Assembly: GCA_002454815.1 (NCBI GenBank)
Contig: DKJL01000010.1
Span: 62,001-126,000, forward strand
DNA from: Flavobacteriales bacterium UBA6693
GTDB lineage: Bacteria > Bacteroidota > Bacteroidia > Flavobacteriales > Weeksellaceae
Direction of reading: 5' to 3'
DNA length: 64,000 bases
The notes under the pieces were generated by a model. The model did not search any database. It was not told the origin of the DNA and worked only from the letters and a program-made list of their open reading frames with translations. Within the stretch, counting starts at the first letter, position 1; every line of letters starts with the position of its first letter. Position numbers and translations under genes: made by a program. Positions 62,951-64,000 of this stretch are shown here, piece by piece.

Positions 62951-63997
62951 ATGAAAGAAACAAAACACATTACTACTAAGGAATGCACGGTGCGGGAAGC
63001 GTTAATACTTCTAGATCAGTTAGGCAGTGATCCTATTTTGTTTATTGCCGATACGGATCATCAACTTTTGGGTTCATTAACCGACGGAGATCTCCGACGT
63101 GGCTTTATCAAAGGATTAGGTTTCGATCATTCTATTCTGGATTTTGTACAGCCCAATCCAAAATTTATTTACGAGGATGAATACAATCAAGAAATATTAG
63201 AGGCATTTAAGAAGAAATTCTTTAAGATTATTCCCATACTAAATAAAAATCATCAGATTGTAGATATATTGAACTTTCGGGAGAGATCTACCATTCTTCC
63301 TGTTGATGCTGTTTTAATGGCGGGAGGGCAGGGAAAACGATTGCGGCCTCTAACTGAAAAAACGCCTAAACCATTGTTGAAAATAGGTGATAAACCCATT
63401 ATCGAGTATAATGTGGACCGCCTGATTCATGTAGGAGTAAAGAATTTTTTTATCAGTATTAATTATTTGGGAGAGCAACTGGAGGATTATTTCGACGATG
63501 GTTCCTCAAAAAAAATTAATGTTCGCTATATCAGGGAAGATCAACCTTTGGGAACAATTGGATCCGTGGTCTTGACGAATGAATATGCCAACGACGACCT
63601 GCTGATTATGAACAGCGACTTACTTACGAATATTGATTTTGCTGATTTTTATAAAACTTTCAAAGAAGGTGGTGCAGATATGGCTATAGCCGCAACAACT
63701 TACAGCGTAGATGTACCTTATGCCGTGCTGGAAGCTGATGAATTTCAGAAAGTGAAATCTCTGAAAGAAAAACCTAAATACACCTATTTTTCGAACGCTG
63801 GGATTTATCTGATAAAAAAAGAAATTCTTCAAATGATTCCTAAAGGAGAATTCTATGACATTACCGATTTAATGGAGAAATTGTTGGAGCTTGATTATAA
63901 TTTAATTACTTATCCAATTAACGGATATTGGTTGGATATCGGGAAACATGAAGATTATAAAAAAGCCCAGGAGGATATAAAACATATTAAGTTTTAA
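62951..63997 (+). CDS. ptmE: PtmE-like CBS-domain sugar-1-phosphate nucleotidyltransferase
   Basis: 348 aa. Residues 1 to about 115 form a CBS pair (CTVREALILLDQLGSDPILF, LLGSLTDGDLRRGFIKGL, FFKIIPILNKNHQIVDIL). The rest is a nucleotidyltransferase with LMAGGQGKRLRPLTEKTPKP, IIEYNVDRLIHVG, LLIMNSDLLTNIDF and NGYWLDIGKHEDYKKA. This fusion is the layout of PtmE, the glucosamine-1-phosphate guanylyltransferase of the Campylobacter legionaminic pathway. The base specificity (GDP) is inferred from that match. It lies 5 bases after legG and ends 3 bases before the window edge; legF and other pathway genes probably continue beyond. Confidence 0.85.
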   Translation: MKETKHITTKECTVREALILLDQLGSDPILFIADTDHQLLGSLTDGDLRRGFIKGLGFDHSILDFVQPNPKFIYEDEYNQEILEAFKKKFFKIIPILNKNHQIVDILNFRERSTILPVDAVLMAGGQGKRLRPLTEKTPKPLLKIGDKPIIEYNVDRLIHVGVKNFFISINYLGEQLEDYFDDGSSKKINVRYIREDQPLGTIGSVVLTNEYANDDLLIMNSDLLTNIDFADFYKTFKEGGADMAIAATTYSVDVPYAVLEADEFQKVKSLKEKPKYTYFSNAGIYLIKKEILQMIPKGEFYDITDLMEKLLELDYNLITYPINGYWLDIGKHEDYKKAQEDIKHIKF

Positions 63998-64000
63998 TAA

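Overview
The window looks like a chromosomal segment of a Bacteroidota bacterium, most likely a flavobacterium of the Chryseobacterium/Kaistella group. The signs are proteins ending in type IX secretion (T9SS) type A sorting domains, signal peptides ending in AQ or SQ, Bacteroidota promoters of the TTTG-N19-TAnnTTTG type, and the lack of Shine-Dalgarno leaders. No IS element, CRISPR array, rRNA or tRNA was seen. Identifications come from reading translations and motifs, not from database searches.

Left part (1-17.5 kb, A+T-rich, all + strand): a capsule/O-antigen type polysaccharide locus. It holds the end of a nucleotide-sugar dehydrogenase, a Wzx flippase, an aminotransferase plus acetyltransferase pair, two further left-handed beta-helix acyltransferases, eleven glycosyltransferase-like genes and an EpsG/Wzy-type polymerase. 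Many genes overlap by 1-8 bases. A hairpin terminator near 17.6 kb separates it from a G+C-richer stretch (17.65-20.1 kb) with three small to medium genes of unknown function.

20.4-22.2 kb: a tight three-gene operon with a PglC-like phosphoglycosyl transferase, a PglD-like acetyltransferase and a second phosphoglycosyl transferase. The matching PglE- and PglF-like genes lie only at 51.3-54.4 kb. Between them sits a block of about 29 kb. It starts with long diverged direct repeats (22.3-23.1 kb). It carries three large T9SS-sorted surface proteins (1078, about 1070 and 2334 aa), two other adhesin-like proteins (an Ig-repeat protein and a YadA-head-like protein) and a companion surface protein. 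It also carries a metabolic group at 31.7-35.7 kb: DUF1989, GntA-like YqcI/YcgG, a LuxR-type regulator, YjbQ and lipoate ligase. Each T9SS protein has beside it one small paralogous protein with the layout signal peptide, [ED]NRF, acidic linker, PID motif, membrane helix, basic tail. This repeated pairing is the most interesting pattern here.

Right part (51.3-64 kb): PglE- and PglF-like enzymes, then a Wza-like export lipoprotein and a Wzc-like tyrosine autokinase. These are followed without real gaps by legB, legC, legH, legI, legG and a ptmE-like CBS-nucleotidyltransferase, a legionaminic-acid pathway of the Campylobacter GDP-sugar type. The CMP-transferase (legF) and other GDP-route enzymes would have to lie outside the window. 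Together the outer parts would make an amino-sugar and nonulosonic-acid containing glycan, assemble it on undecaprenyl phosphate, flip, polymerise and export it. The central block supplies secreted surface proteins.
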